A stretch of 37,787 nt of DNA from Lachnospiraceae bacterium (GTDB lineage Bacteria > Bacillota > Clostridia > Lachnospirales > Lachnospiraceae), in the NCBI GenBank assembly GCA_015057055.1, contig SVFE01000022.1, positions 1 to 37,787 of the forward strand, in the 5' to 3' direction. Below are positions 1 through 8,768 of the stretch, piece by piece. Within the stretch, counting starts at the first letter, position 1; each line of letters begins with the position of its first letter. The translations under genes were made by a program, and so were the position numbers. The notes under the pieces are model-generated. The model had not been told where the DNA came from and did no database searches. It saw only the letters and a list, made by a program, of their open reading frames with translations.

Positions 1-2
1 GT

Positions 3-569
3 TCCGGATTGATTATTTTCCCCGCCTGCATGGCCTACGGTGTAGAGCCGGATGCGGGACCGGGACTGATTTTTGTAACGCTTCCCAATGTGTTTAACAA
101 CATTCCCATGGGAAGATTTTGGGGGAGTTTGTTTTTTGTGTTTCTTTCCTTTGCCGCATTATCCACAGTGTTTGCCGTATTTGAAAATATCATTTCCTGT
201 ACAATGGATTTGACCGGTTGGAGCCGGAAAAAGACGTGCCTGATTAACGGTATCGCGATGCTGATTTTAACAGTGCCCTGTGTGCTGGGATTTAATGTGT
301 GGAGCGGCGTACAGCCCTTTGGTCCGGGAAGTAATATAATGGATTTGGAAGACTTTTTGGTCAGCAATATTTTGTTGCCGCTGGGCACCGTAATCTTTCT
401 TTTGTTTACTACAAGTAAAAAAGGCTGGGGGTTTGAAAAATTCCTGGAAGAAGCCAACGAAGGGGAAGGCTTGAAATTTCCAAAAGGGCTTCGTATGTAC
501 GTAACGTATGTGTTGCCGCTGATTGTACTGGTCTTGTTTGTTATGGGACTGATTGATAAATTTGCTTAA
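3..569 (+). CDS. Sodium-dependent transporter (NSS/SNF family), C-terminal part, cut by window edge
   Basis: The reading frame is already open at base 3 and ends with TAA at 567-569, so the N-terminal half lies outside the window. About 189 residues are visible and form several hydrophobic helices. A segment reading FLSFAALSTVFAVFENI matches the TM8 region of bacterial neurotransmitter:sodium symporters (LeuT, MhsT, TnaT type), and further helices follow up to the C-terminus. The family takes up amino acids or related compounds with Na+ across the cytoplasmic membrane; the substrate cannot be read from this part. The gene converges on purC, with a hairpin between them. Family call is fairly secure, substrate unknown. 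Confidence 0.8.
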   Translation, partial: SGLIIFPACMAYGVEPDAGPGLIFVTLPNVFNNIPMGRFWGSLFFVFLSFAALSTVFAVFENIISCTMDLTGWSRKKTCLINGIAMLILTVPCVLGFNVWSGVQPFGPGSNIMDLEDFLVSNILLPLGTVIFLLFTTSKKGWGFEKFLEEANEGEGLKFPKGLRMYVTYVLPLIVLVLFVMGLIDKFA

Positions 570-580
570 GAAAAAGAAAA

Positions 581-625
581 ACCATTTTGAGAGAGCAGGT
601 TCGCTTCTTTCAAAATGGTTTTTTG
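581..625. terminator. Bidirectional rho-independent terminator between transporter and purC
   Basis: ACCATTTTGA (581-590) pairs with TCAAAATGGT (610-619). A T-run follows on the + strand (618-624), and an A-rich tract precedes the left arm (569-580), which gives a T-run on the - strand. It can serve both convergent genes. Confidence 0.8.
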
Positions 626-644
626 TTGTATTATGAAGATTTGA

Positions 645-1328
645 TTAACGGTTCAAAATCAGTTTGGTAAGTTCTACCGGGTCAACAATCTTGCCATCTT
701 TGTAAACGCGCATGTTACCGGATGCGATTTCGTCAATCAGGATAACTTCGTTGTTATTGTATCCGAATTCAAATTTGATATCCCACAAATCAAGGCCGAT
801 GGATTTCAAATCATCTGCAACGATCTTTGTGATTTTCAATGTCTGTTCTTTCATGCTGGCAAACATTTCTTCGGACATAACACCGAGGGCAGCCAAACCT
901 TCGGAGGTTACAAGAGGATCACCGAGAGCATCGTTTTTGAAAGTACACTCTACATATCCGCCTTCCAAAACAGTACCGTCTTCAATGTACTCGCCGTATC
1001 TACGGATGAAACTTCCTGTTGCAACAAGTCGGCAGATTACTTCAAGACCATGACCAAATACGGTTGCAGGAAGCACTTCCATAGTTGCTTCGTCAACATT
1101 TGCACTGACATAGTGTGTCTTGATTCCGGCTTCTTTTAATAATTCAAAATAATGAATTGATGTCTGAAGATTAGCCTTTCCGATACCTTCGATGGTAAGT
1201 CCTACGGAGTTTTCACCGGGATCGAATACGCCGTCTTTTCCTGTGCAGTCGTCTTTGAATTTGAGCAATACATTTCCGTTCTCAAGTTTGAAGACGTTTT
1301 TTGTTTTTCCTTCATACAATTTTTCCAT
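645..1328 (-). CDS. purC: Phosphoribosylaminoimidazole-succinocarboxamide synthase (SAICAR synthetase)
   Basis: Cytosolic enzyme of de novo purine synthesis that joins aspartate to CAIR using ATP. The 227-residue protein begins [13 protein letters not shown], a typical PurC N-terminus, and contains [10 protein letters not shown] near the start, a [11 protein letters not shown] segment in the middle and [13 protein letters not shown] near the end, matching the family's substrate and ATP sites. Length is normal (about 235). The frame is open 25 codons further upstream, but the start at 1328 is preferred: GGAAGGAGC lies about 8 bases before it and the upstream codons are not PurC-like. It stands alone here with no other pur gene beside it and is convergent with the transporter. 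Confidence 0.95.
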   Translation of the reverse strand: MEKLYEGKTKNVFKLENGNVLLKFKDDCTGKDGVFDPGENSVGLTIEGIGKANLQTSIHYFELLKEAGIKTHYVSANVDEATMEVLPATVFGHGLEVICRLVATGSFIRRYGEYIEDGTVLEGGYVECTFKNDALGDPLVTSEGLAALGVMSEEMFASMKEQTLKITKIVADDLKSIGLDLWDIKFEFGYNNNEVILIDEIASGNMRVYKDGKIVDPVELTKLILNR

Positions 1329-1393
1329 GTTTGTGCTCCTTCCATAATTGAAGTAAGATTGGGAACTTGTCCGTTCAAAAAACTTACACAGAT

Positions 1394-1422
1394 ACTTTAT
1401 CACAATTTTTTTTTTGATACAA
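1394..1422 (-). promoter_or_regulatory. Candidate promoter for purC
   Basis: On the - strand, TTGTAT (1422-1417) and TAAAGT (1399-1394) are 17 bp apart, about 65 bp before the purC start. No clear PurBox pair was found. Moderate match in AT-rich DNA. Confidence 0.35.
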
Positions 1423-1534
1423 TATTTTCTTTTTTGAAGTATGGATATCTTATATTCTGCACATAAATAATAGAGATTTGAGAAAAATTTTATAAAAATT
1501 TATGGATAAAAAACCATAAAAGAAAGAGGGGAAA

Positions 1535-3637
1535 ATGAAAGATAAAATTTTTGGGGTGCTTCAACGGGTAGGAAGGTCCTTTATGTTGCCCATTGCCATC
1601 CTTCCTGTGGCGGGATTGCTGCTCGGAATCGGCGGCTCCCTTACCAATACAACAATGCTGCAAACATACGGTCTTATGGATTTGCTGGGGCCCGGCACCA
1701 TACCGGGGGCTGTGTTTACGGTACTTCGGGATGCGGGGGATATTATTTTTGCAAACCTTCCGATTTTGTTTGCCATCGGTGTAGCCATCGGTATGGCAAA
1801 ACGCGAAAGGGAAGTAGCGGCATTGGCTGCGGTGATTGCCTTTTTCATTATGCACGCCTCTATCGGCGCACTGATTGCAATTAATGGTGAAGAAAATCTT
1901 TTGGAGGGAGCGGTAGCATCCGTGTGCGGAATCACCTCTCTTCAAATGGGAGTATTCGGTGGTATGATTGTGGGACTTGGGGTGGCAGCGCTGCACAATC
2001 GTTTCTATAAAATTGAACTTCCTCAGGTCATCTCCTTTTTTGGCGGGACCCGCTTTGTACCGATTATATGCGCTCTGGTTTACACCCTTGTGGGAATTGT
2101 AATGTTCTTTTTGTGGCCTCCGGTACAAAGGGTAATTTATGCGGTAGGTGATTTGGTAATGCAGTCCGGGTATTTCGGCACCTGGATTTATGGATTGATG
2201 GAACGACTTTTAATCCCGTTCGGTCTTCACCATGTATTTTATCTGCCCTTCTGGCAGACAGCGCTTGGCGGTACAATGGAAATCGGCGGCCGGGTTGTGG
2301 AAGGTGCGCAAAATATCTTTTTTGCACAGTTGGCGGATCCTTCGACCGAGCAGTTTTCCGTTTCGGCTACCCGCTTTATGTCCGGAAAGTTTCCGCTGAT
2401 GATTTTTGGCCTTCCGGGAGCTGCCCTTGCCATGTATCACACGGCAAAACCGGAGCACCGGAAAAAAGTGGGCGGTTTGCTTCTTTCGGCAGCAGTAACC
2501 TCCATGCTTACCGGTATTACGGAACCGCTGGAATTTACCTTTCTCTTCGTAGCACCGCTTCTGTACGGGATTCACTGCGTTTTTGCCGGACTGGCTTATA
2601 TGCTGATGCATGTATTTGAGGTAGGCGTGGGAATGACGTTTTCCGGCGGTCTGATTGACTTGTTTTTGTTTGGTATTTTGCAGGGGAATGCCAAGACCAA
2701 CTGGCTTTGGATTGTGGTCGTGGGTATCGGATATTTTGCAATTTACTATTTCCTGTTCCGTTTCCTGATTCGACGGTTCGATTTAAAGACGCCGGGCAGA
2801 GGGGAAGAAGAGGAAGTGAAGTTGTACCGGCGAAGTGACGTGGATAAAAAGGCAGAGAATCGTAAGGAAGGAATTTCCGGACAAATTTTGGAAGGACTGG
2901 GTGGCCGAAATAATATTTCCGATATTGATTGCTGCGCCACAAGACTTCGGTGTACGGTAAAAGATGCGGCACTTGTCAAGGAAGCACTATTAAAAAATAC
3001 AGGCGCTTCCGGAGTTATTCAAAAAGGAAATGGGGTGCAGATTATCTATGGCCCTAAGGTAACCGTGATTAAGTCAGCGCTGGAAGACTATATGGAAAAT
3101 GGTGCGGGGGCGGAACCCCAGCAGGAAATCATGCCTGCGACGGCGGGTGAACAGAAAACGGAAAACAGCCGGGAGTCGGCTTCGGATGTGACGGTATACA
3201 GCCCGGTAAGCGGCACCGTGAAAAAAGTATCCGCCACGCCGGATAAGGCATTTGCGGATGGACTTATGGGAGACGGTGTTGTGATTTTTCCGGAGGATGG
3301 GAAGTTTACAGCGCCTGTCGACGGAGAAATTACTTTTGTGACGGCAACGAAACATGCCGTAGGAATGAAAACGGCGCAGGATATCGAACTTCTTTTGCAT
3401 GTGGGAATTGATTCCGTGAAAATGGAAGGCAAAGGCCTGGAAGTTTTTGTAAAAGCAGGACAATTCGTGAAAAAAGGAGAACTTCTCATAAAAGCGGATT
3501 TGGAATATATGGGGGATCATGCTGCTTCCATTGCCACACCGGTGTTGTGTACCAATTTGAAAAAAGGGGAGGCGACAATCCCTGTAAAAGAAGGAAAACT
3601 GCAGGCCGGAGAACCTTTATTTGTAATCCGCCGCTAG
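1535..3637 (+). CDS. ptsG: PTS glucose-type permease, EIICBA in one chain
   Basis: Membrane permease that takes up and phosphorylates glucose or a close analogue with phosphate from HPr. Order is EIIC (about 1-420, many hydrophobic helices, with LLIPFGLHHVFYLPFW near 225-240 and GITEPLEF at 327-334), linker, EIIB (about 445-523, phosphorylatable Cys467 in CATRLR), linker, EIIA (about 553-700, His607 and phospho-His622 in LLLHVGID). The FRFLIRRFDLKTPGR end of EIIC and the HHVFY motif resemble Bacillus subtilis PtsG more than NagE, so glucose is the best guess. All 700 residues are in frame. ATG at 1535 follows AGAGGGG. A short AT-rich hairpin (1499-1505 with 1514-1520) lies just before the Shine-Dalgarno site. 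No antiterminator gene (glcT/licT) is adjacent. Confidence 0.9.
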   Translation: MKDKIFGVLQRVGRSFMLPIAILPVAGLLLGIGGSLTNTTMLQTYGLMDLLGPGTIPGAVFTVLRDAGDIIFANLPILFAIGVAIGMAKREREVAALAAVIAFFIMHASIGALIAINGEENLLEGAVASVCGITSLQMGVFGGMIVGLGVAALHNRFYKIELPQVISFFGGTRFVPIICALVYTLVGIVMFFLWPPVQRVIYAVGDLVMQSGYFGTWIYGLMERLLIPFGLHHVFYLPFWQTALGGTMEIGGRVVEGAQNIFFAQLADPSTEQFSVSATRFMSGKFPLMIFGLPGAALAMYHTAKPEHRKKVGGLLLSAAVTSMLTGITEPLEFTFLFVAPLLYGIHCVFAGLAYMLMHVFEVGVGMTFSGGLIDLFLFGILQGNAKTNWLWIVVVGIGYFAIYYFLFRFLIRRFDLKTPGRGEEEEVKLYRRSDVDKKAENRKEGISGQILEGLGGRNNISDIDCCATRLRCTVKDAALVKEALLKNTGASGVIQKGNGVQIIYGPKVTVIKSALEDYMENGAGAEPQQEIMPATAGEQKTENSRESASDVTVYSPVSGTVKKVSATPDKAFADGLMGDGVVIFPEDGKFTAPVDGEITFVTATKHAVGMKTAQDIELLLHVGIDSVKMEGKGLEVFVKAGQFVKKGELLIKADLEYMGDHAASIATPVLCTNLKKGEATIPVKEGKLQAGEPLFVIRR

Positions 3638-3680
3638 GATTATCATCAGTGCCCTTTGTGAAATTTTCGAAGAAAAGTTC

Positions 3681-3727
3681 AATTTGGATTGTAATATGGC
3701 AAAAACGGCAATATTACAATCCGAATT
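3681..3727. repeat. 17-bp inverted repeat, hairpin or operator, after ptsG
   Basis: AATTTGGATTGTAATAT (3681-3697) and ATATTACAATCCGAATT (3711-3727) pair over 17 positions with one G:T, around a 13-base loop rich in A. No T-run follows on either side, so it is not a classic rho-independent terminator. It sits 43 bp after the ptsG stop and about 160 bp before the next gene. Confidence 0.7.
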
Positions 3728-3888
3728 ACATAAAAATACAGGTCGCAATTTGTGAAAAAAGTTTGTTTTCAAACCTCGCTTTCTGTGGTATTATGGTAAT
3801 AATTACTAAAATTGTCTCTTTATGTTCTTTTTTTAATCAGAATGAATTTATTGAAGGGGCGGTTTCTTATAAAGAAAAGGGAAATTAC

Positions 3889-4965
3889 ATGAAGGATTTG
3901 TATCGCGACTACAGGCGTAAATATCTTATTTACATACTCTATGTTTGGGTCATAGTAACCATTGCACAGTTGTTCTTTATTGAACCGTTGAAAGCGGGCA
4001 GTTATCTGACGGATGCCACTGCAAAGAAGTATTTAATGAAAAATATTTTATTGCCGGCAGGAATCAATGCAGTGCTTTATCTTGCGACTTTTATTTTGCT
4101 AAGGAATGCAAAGATTAAACCGAAGAATAAGAATTACATTTTGCTGACCCATGCAGCCACGGTAGCGATGGTATTTGCGATTTCGAAAATTACATTTATG
4201 GCGGCATTGGCATTTTTGATTTTTCCGGTATTTATGGCGACCATATTCGGAGAAAAGAGTTATCTCAATTATTCTTTGCTTTTGTCCATATTGTCGCTTT
4301 TGATTGTACCGATGGTTGCTCCGTTCTTTTCGTTGGTAAAGTTGGAGAATCAATTGTTTAGTTATGTTATTGTTGTGATTATCCTGTTTGTGATGTGGAT
4401 TATGGCAACGCTGCTAAATGATTTTTCCAGAAGCCGTCTTTCACGAATTGAAGAGAGTGAATTGCATAAGGAAGATCTGGAAGGACAGCTTTTGCGGGAT
4501 GCAATGACAGGACTTTATAATCATACCGCTTTTTATGCATTTCTGGAGAAATTCACTGTTAAGAATACGTCAGAAGAAAAGATTGCACTTGCGGTATTGG
4601 ATATTGATAATTTTAAAAAGGTAAATGATACCTATGGCCACGGGAAAGGTGATGAAGTAATAGTGTTTTTGGCAGAGATTTTACAAGAACGCTGTGGGGA
4701 GGAACATTACGTGTGCCGGTACGGCGGTGAGGAATTTGCTGTAATATTCAGAGGCATAGGCAGAAAAGAAGCATTGAAGGAAATGGAATGGATTCTGGAG
4801 AAGTTCCGGAAACACCGATTTGAGTGGACGACGGAGCCAATCACCTTTAGTTGCGGAATTTCAGAATATGCATCCGGCCTGATGACGGATAAAGAATTGT
4901 TTTCCATAACGGATAAGATTTTATACAGAGCAAAAGAAAACGGAAAGAACCGGTGCTTGTTATAA
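3889..4965 (+). CDS. Membrane-bound diguanylate cyclase (GGDEF)
   Basis: Makes c-di-GMP from two GTP at the cytoplasmic membrane. Residues 11-30, 54-71, 83-120, 127-150 and 157-177 are hydrophobic and form about five or six membrane segments without a recognisable sensor domain. A short helical linker (180-203) leads to a complete GGDEF domain (204-358) with DAMTGLYN, VLDIDNFKKVNDTYGHGKGD and the signature GGEEF at 279-283, so it should be active. The position where an RxxD inhibitory site is normally found (about 270-273) reads GEE, so product inhibition is probably absent. The frame is open far upstream; ATG at 3889 is chosen because GAAAAGGG precedes it and the earlier codons look non-coding. 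The c-di-GMP hydrolase candidate follows after 18 bp, so the two are probably co-transcribed. Confidence 0.88.
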   Translation: MKDLYRDYRRKYLIYILYVWVIVTIAQLFFIEPLKAGSYLTDATAKKYLMKNILLPAGINAVLYLATFILLRNAKIKPKNKNYILLTHAATVAMVFAISKITFMAALAFLIFPVFMATIFGEKSYLNYSLLLSILSLLIVPMVAPFFSLVKLENQLFSYVIVVIILFVMWIMATLLNDFSRSRLSRIEESELHKEDLEGQLLRDAMTGLYNHTAFYAFLEKFTVKNTSEEKIALAVLDIDNFKKVNDTYGHGKGDEVIVFLAEILQERCGEEHYVCRYGGEEFAVIFRGIGRKEALKEMEWILEKFRKHRFEWTTEPITFSCGISEYASGLMTDKELFSITDKILYRAKENGKNRCLL

Positions 4966-4983
4966 ACCGGATGGTGAAAAAGG

Positions 4984-7900
4984 ATGGACCATAAAATTTT
5001 AGGATTATGTGCAGCAAAGATTCATGAGGATGAATGCTACCGAAGAATAGATGAGATTGAGAAGGCGGCTGAAAAAAGAGGATACAAGTTGCTGGTCTTT
5101 GACCCGGAAGTAATTCTGGAGATGGAAAAAGATTTTAAAGCCGGAGATCTTTTGTTTATGATGAATCCGGATAAATTGGCAGGACTTATTATTGATGCGG
5201 AACATATTGCAGATAAAAGGGTTGTATTGGCACTGCGGGATAGAGCAAAGGAAAAAAACATTCCGTTTGTTTCGTTTAATATGCCCTTGGAAGGATCCGT
5301 CAGCGTTATTTCCAATCCGGAAAATACATTCCGAGAACTGTTAAATCACCTCTCTTCCGTACATGGTTGTAAAACATTTGATTATGTCGGAAGCGTGAAG
5401 GATTCCATGCGTTGCAGCATTTTATTAAAAGTCTTTCATGAGGAAATGGAAAAGATGGGCAATACGGTCGCTGAGGAGAGAATTGTCCACGGCGAATTTG
5501 ATGATGAAGATATGTTGGAAAAAGTTCGGTGCAATCTGGATAAAGCCATACCGGATGCTATTGTTTGCACCTGTGATCGAATTGCCATTAAAGTATGTTA
5601 TGAATTGAAGAAGAGAGGCCTTCGCGTGCCGGAAGATGTTATTGTGACCGGAATGCGGGGATGCGCCAGAGGTAAATTACATACACCGCTTTTGACTACG
5701 GGCCAAAAAGATATGCAGGGGATGGCAGAACGGGCGATTGAAAGCATCGAAGCAATGAATCGTAAAGAGACGCCGGATATGCTTCAGATGGTGGATGGAA
5801 GTCTCCGGCTGGCGCAGTCTTGCGGATGCACCTTTGAGGATAATCGTGACACTACGGAATTGGTGCGGGATTTATATGATGTGATTGATTTGCGTGAAAA
5901 GTTGGATAATCACTTGTACCGCATGGAAGCTGCGCTGTTAAAAAGTAAGGATTTTCGAGACAGCGGAACGGTTTTAAGAGAATTTTTGATTGATGATGTG
6001 GTGGTTTGTTGCCGTAAAGCATATATGGATGACATTTTCTATGAAGGCGATGTGCAGGGTACGGAGGAGCATAAAGAACGCATGGTAGCGCTAACGGATA
6101 CCCGTGCGGGAAAAAAGGACCAGGTAGAATTTGATATGGAGGATTTGGTTCCGGATATGGAAGAAGAACTGGAAAAACACAGTTCTATGGTGCTTATTCC
6201 TCTCCGTTATGAAAAAAATAATTTCGGCTACATTGTATTTTGCCTGGAAGATTATTCCAAGTATGTATATTGTATCGAAAAATACGGTTCCAAATTAAAC
6301 AGTGTTCTGGGCAAATATATTAATGACCAGAAGATTCGTTTTGCAAATAAGGAATTGCTTCGTGCTTATGAAAATATGGAGCAAATGCAGGTGCGTGACG
6401 GTCTTACCGGTTTGTATAACAGTCGTGGTTTCCTGCGTGAATTGGAAAGTATCAAGAAGAACTGTCTTCAGGAAAAGAAAAAGATGGTGCTTCTCTGCGT
6501 GGATTTGGACCGCTTGGGGCACATCAACGATATTCACGGACATTCCGAGGGAGATATCGCTATCCAGACACTGGCTCGAATGGTGCAGGACAGCGTATCG
6601 GATACCAACGTAACAGGACGTTTGGGTAGTGATGAAATCGCCATAGCGATTAAAGTAGACCGGAATGTGGAGTTTGAAGTAAATCGTGTTCTGAAGACCT
6701 TGGAAAGCCGTATTCAGAGTTATAACGAAATATCCGGCAAGGATTATAAACTGGAGATCAATTACGGACATTATGCCCTTGAAATGACCAAGGAAACGGT
6801 AATGAAGGAAGCATTGGATGAGGCATTGTCCAAGAAACGTTCGGCAAAGAATAACCGTAGGGCGTCCTTAAGTGCGGATAACGGAGCGTCGGCACCGGAG
6901 ATTGATGAAGAAGAACGCCGCAAGGTTAGCGATGTTATCGCCAATAATGCGTTTAAATATGCGTTCCAGCCCATTGTCAGTGCCAAGACCGGGGAGATTT
7001 ATGCATATGAAGCATTGATGCGTACCGATACGGAACCGTCAATTTCACCCCTGGCGGTATTAAAATATGCCACAATGGACCAGAAATTGTACGATATAGA
7101 GCGTGCGACTCTGAATAATGTATTCGCTATTGTAGATAAGAACCGTGAAACGCTGAAAGGGAAGAAAGTATTTATCAATAGTATTCCCGGCTATCATTTG
7201 GATGATACGGATTACGGAAAACTGGAGCATCAGTTCGGTGAAATTTTCAAAGAAGTGGTTATTGAGATTACCGAGCAAAACCAGATGCAGGACGATGGCA
7301 TTGATTTGTTGAAATATCGTAGTGCCAATTCCGGATTTGAAGTGGCAATTGATGACTTCGGAACCGGTTATTCCAATACGGCAAGCCTGCTTCAGTTTTT
7401 GCCCAACTATGTTAAAATCGACCGAATGCTTATTGCGGGAATTAATGAGGATTCCAAGCGGCAGCATTTTGTAAAAAATATTATTGAGTTTGCCCATGAC
7501 AACGGCTTTATGGCTTTGGCGGAAGGCGTGGAAACGGCAGAAGAACTCTATACCATGATTCAGATGGATGTGGATTTGATTCAGGGATTTTATACAGCGA
7601 AGCCGTCCTTTGAAATTCAGATGCTGATTCCCCAGAGCATTAAGCGGGAAATTATCGGTGCCAATGTCAAGGGTAAAGATAAGTCCAAGAAAAAGATGTA
7701 TGTGGTAAATCAGGAAGAAGAAATTATCCTGATGCGTCTGGCATTGGAGCAGTACACCGGTATTGTGGTGGCGCAACCGGAACTGACAATTATCGGTAAT
7801 CCGGATTTTGATGCGGATATGATGATTCGAATTAAAGAGGATAGCAAGTGTCGTCTTACGATTCGGAATGTGCGCCTGACCGGACGCGATGAAATTCCTT

Positions 7901-8730
7901 GTATTGAGGTGGGACATAACGCAGAACTTACGCTGGTGATTGAAGAAACTAACGGTCTTGACGTAACCGGCATCCGCGTGCCCCAGGATTCCAAGTTGAT
8001 TTTGGAAGGTGGCGGTGACTTAAAGATTACCACCAAGGGATTTGACGGATACGGTATCGGTAATGATCCGGGAAGCCATTTTGGAACTATTATTTCCAAT
8101 ATGAGCGGTGGCCTCTTCATTAGTACGGAAGGAAATAAGTGTATCGGTATTGGTGGTGGCTATGCTTGCGATAGTAGCAGGATTGAAATTCACGGCGGAA
8201 AAGTGGAAGTGAATGTAGCCAGCGTGGATGGCTGCGGCATCGGATGTATGGAAGGAGAATGTCCGATTGTACTGGATAACGCCGGAATCTTTGTAGATAC
8301 CAAGATTGCAAATGGCTGCGGTATCGGTAATTTGGACGGAAGACAGAATGTTCATATTTCTAATGCGGCAGTTCGGGTAACCGGTTCCGGAAATGACGTG
8401 TGCGGTATCGGAACTATACTGGAATCGGATGGTGAAATTGATATTCAAAATGCCCGGATTGATGTTATCATGAACGGATATCGGGTTAAATTGTTAGGAA
8501 ATGCCGGTGGCGGATTAAATCTCTTCTCTCAGCATTCTCGTATTGAGGTGAAGGGAGAAGGAATTGAGGTATTGGGTATTGGTGCAACCAATATGGATGC
8601 AACGTTACGTACAAAGCATGTTACCTTTGAAGTGACGATTAATTCCGGTATGCCGATTGCACTGGGAGCAGAGGATGTGCAGATGTTCTTTGAAGGCGGT
8701 GCGAGAATATTAAATGTAAATACGGACTAA
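4984..8730 (+). CDS. LacI-type sensor / degenerate GGDEF / EAL phosphodiesterase with C-terminal glycine-rich repeat domain
   Basis: A 1248-residue protein with no signal peptide or membrane segment, so probably cytosolic. Residues 1-285 resemble the ligand-binding part of LacI/PurR regulators without the DNA-binding helix-turn-helix (VPEDVIVTGMRG near 215-226, PLLTTGQKDMQGMAERAIE near 235-253). Residues 290-450 may be a GAF-like or helical linker. Residues 468-600 are a GGDEF domain with DGLTGLYN, but the signature is GSDEI (548-552), so cyclase activity is unlikely. Residues 652-890 are an EAL domain with the metal- and substrate-binding motifs present: EAL 676-678, EITEQ 761-765, DDFGTGYS 790-797, KIDR 811-814, AEGVET 846-851, QGF 867-869. 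It should hydrolyse c-di-GMP. From about 905 a repeat domain carries GIG motifs at 1022, 1053, 1083, 1111, 1139 and 1196, likely a beta-helix. GGTGA 7 bases upstream serves as the Shine-Dalgarno site. Confidence 0.85.
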   Translation: MDHKILGLCAAKIHEDECYRRIDEIEKAAEKRGYKLLVFDPEVILEMEKDFKAGDLLFMMNPDKLAGLIIDAEHIADKRVVLALRDRAKEKNIPFVSFNMPLEGSVSVISNPENTFRELLNHLSSVHGCKTFDYVGSVKDSMRCSILLKVFHEEMEKMGNTVAEERIVHGEFDDEDMLEKVRCNLDKAIPDAIVCTCDRIAIKVCYELKKRGLRVPEDVIVTGMRGCARGKLHTPLLTTGQKDMQGMAERAIESIEAMNRKETPDMLQMVDGSLRLAQSCGCTFEDNRDTTELVRDLYDVIDLREKLDNHLYRMEAALLKSKDFRDSGTVLREFLIDDVVVCCRKAYMDDIFYEGDVQGTEEHKERMVALTDTRAGKKDQVEFDMEDLVPDMEEELEKHSSMVLIPLRYEKNNFGYIVFCLEDYSKYVYCIEKYGSKLNSVLGKYINDQKIRFANKELLRAYENMEQMQVRDGLTGLYNSRGFLRELESIKKNCLQEKKKMVLLCVDLDRLGHINDIHGHSEGDIAIQTLARMVQDSVSDTNVTGRLGSDEIAIAIKVDRNVEFEVNRVLKTLESRIQSYNEISGKDYKLEINYGHYALEMTKETVMKEALDEALSKKRSAKNNRRASLSADNGASAPEIDEEERRKVSDVIANNAFKYAFQPIVSAKTGEIYAYEALMRTDTEPSISPLAVLKYATMDQKLYDIERATLNNVFAIVDKNRETLKGKKVFINSIPGYHLDDTDYGKLEHQFGEIFKEVVIEITEQNQMQDDGIDLLKYRSANSGFEVAIDDFGTGYSNTASLLQFLPNYVKIDRMLIAGINEDSKRQHFVKNIIEFAHDNGFMALAEGVETAEELYTMIQMDVDLIQGFYTAKPSFEIQMLIPQSIKREIIGANVKGKDKSKKKMYVVNQEEEIILMRLALEQYTGIVVAQPELTIIGNPDFDADMMIRIKEDSKCRLTIRNVRLTGRDEIPCIEVGHNAELTLVIEETNGLDVTGIRVPQDSKLILEGGGDLKITTKGFDGYGIGNDPGSHFGTIISNMSGGLFISTEGNKCIGIGGGYACDSSRIEIHGGKVEVNVASVDGCGIGCMEGECPIVLDNAGIFVDTKIANGCGIGNLDGRQNVHISNAAVRVTGSGNDVCGIGTILESDGEIDIQNARIDVIMNGYRVKLLGNAGGGLNLFSQHSRIEVKGEGIEVLGIGATNMDATLRTKHVTFEVTINSGMPIALGAEDVQMFFEGGARILNVNTD

Positions 8731-8768
8731 AAAAAGATGGGCTTAGGTTCTTAGAACTTAAGTCCATC
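8729..8768 (-). terminator. Terminator of the SDR gene, overlapping its stop codon
   Basis: GATGGGCTTAGGTTC (8736-8750) pairs with GAACTTAAGTCCATC (8754-8768) with two G:T pairs. On the - strand the hairpin is followed by seven T (8735-8729). One arm contains the last codons and stop of the SDR gene. On the + strand the hairpin has no T-run, so it would end the EAL gene only weakly. Confidence 0.75.

Noticed and set aside
1329-1400. PurR PurBox pair upstream of purC
   Set aside because: Only a loose CCGTTC-like match to the CCGAAC core was seen, with no second box.
1490-2128. 212-residue frame opposite the start of ptsG
   Set aside because: It is fully opposite well-conserved PTS membrane coding sequence, with a composition typical of antisense shadow (His, Arg and Cys rich).
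3728-3888. c-di-GMP riboswitch before the GGDEF gene
   Set aside because: No GEMM-type conserved core was seen; the leader is AT-rich with only a small GTTTG/CAAAC palindrome.
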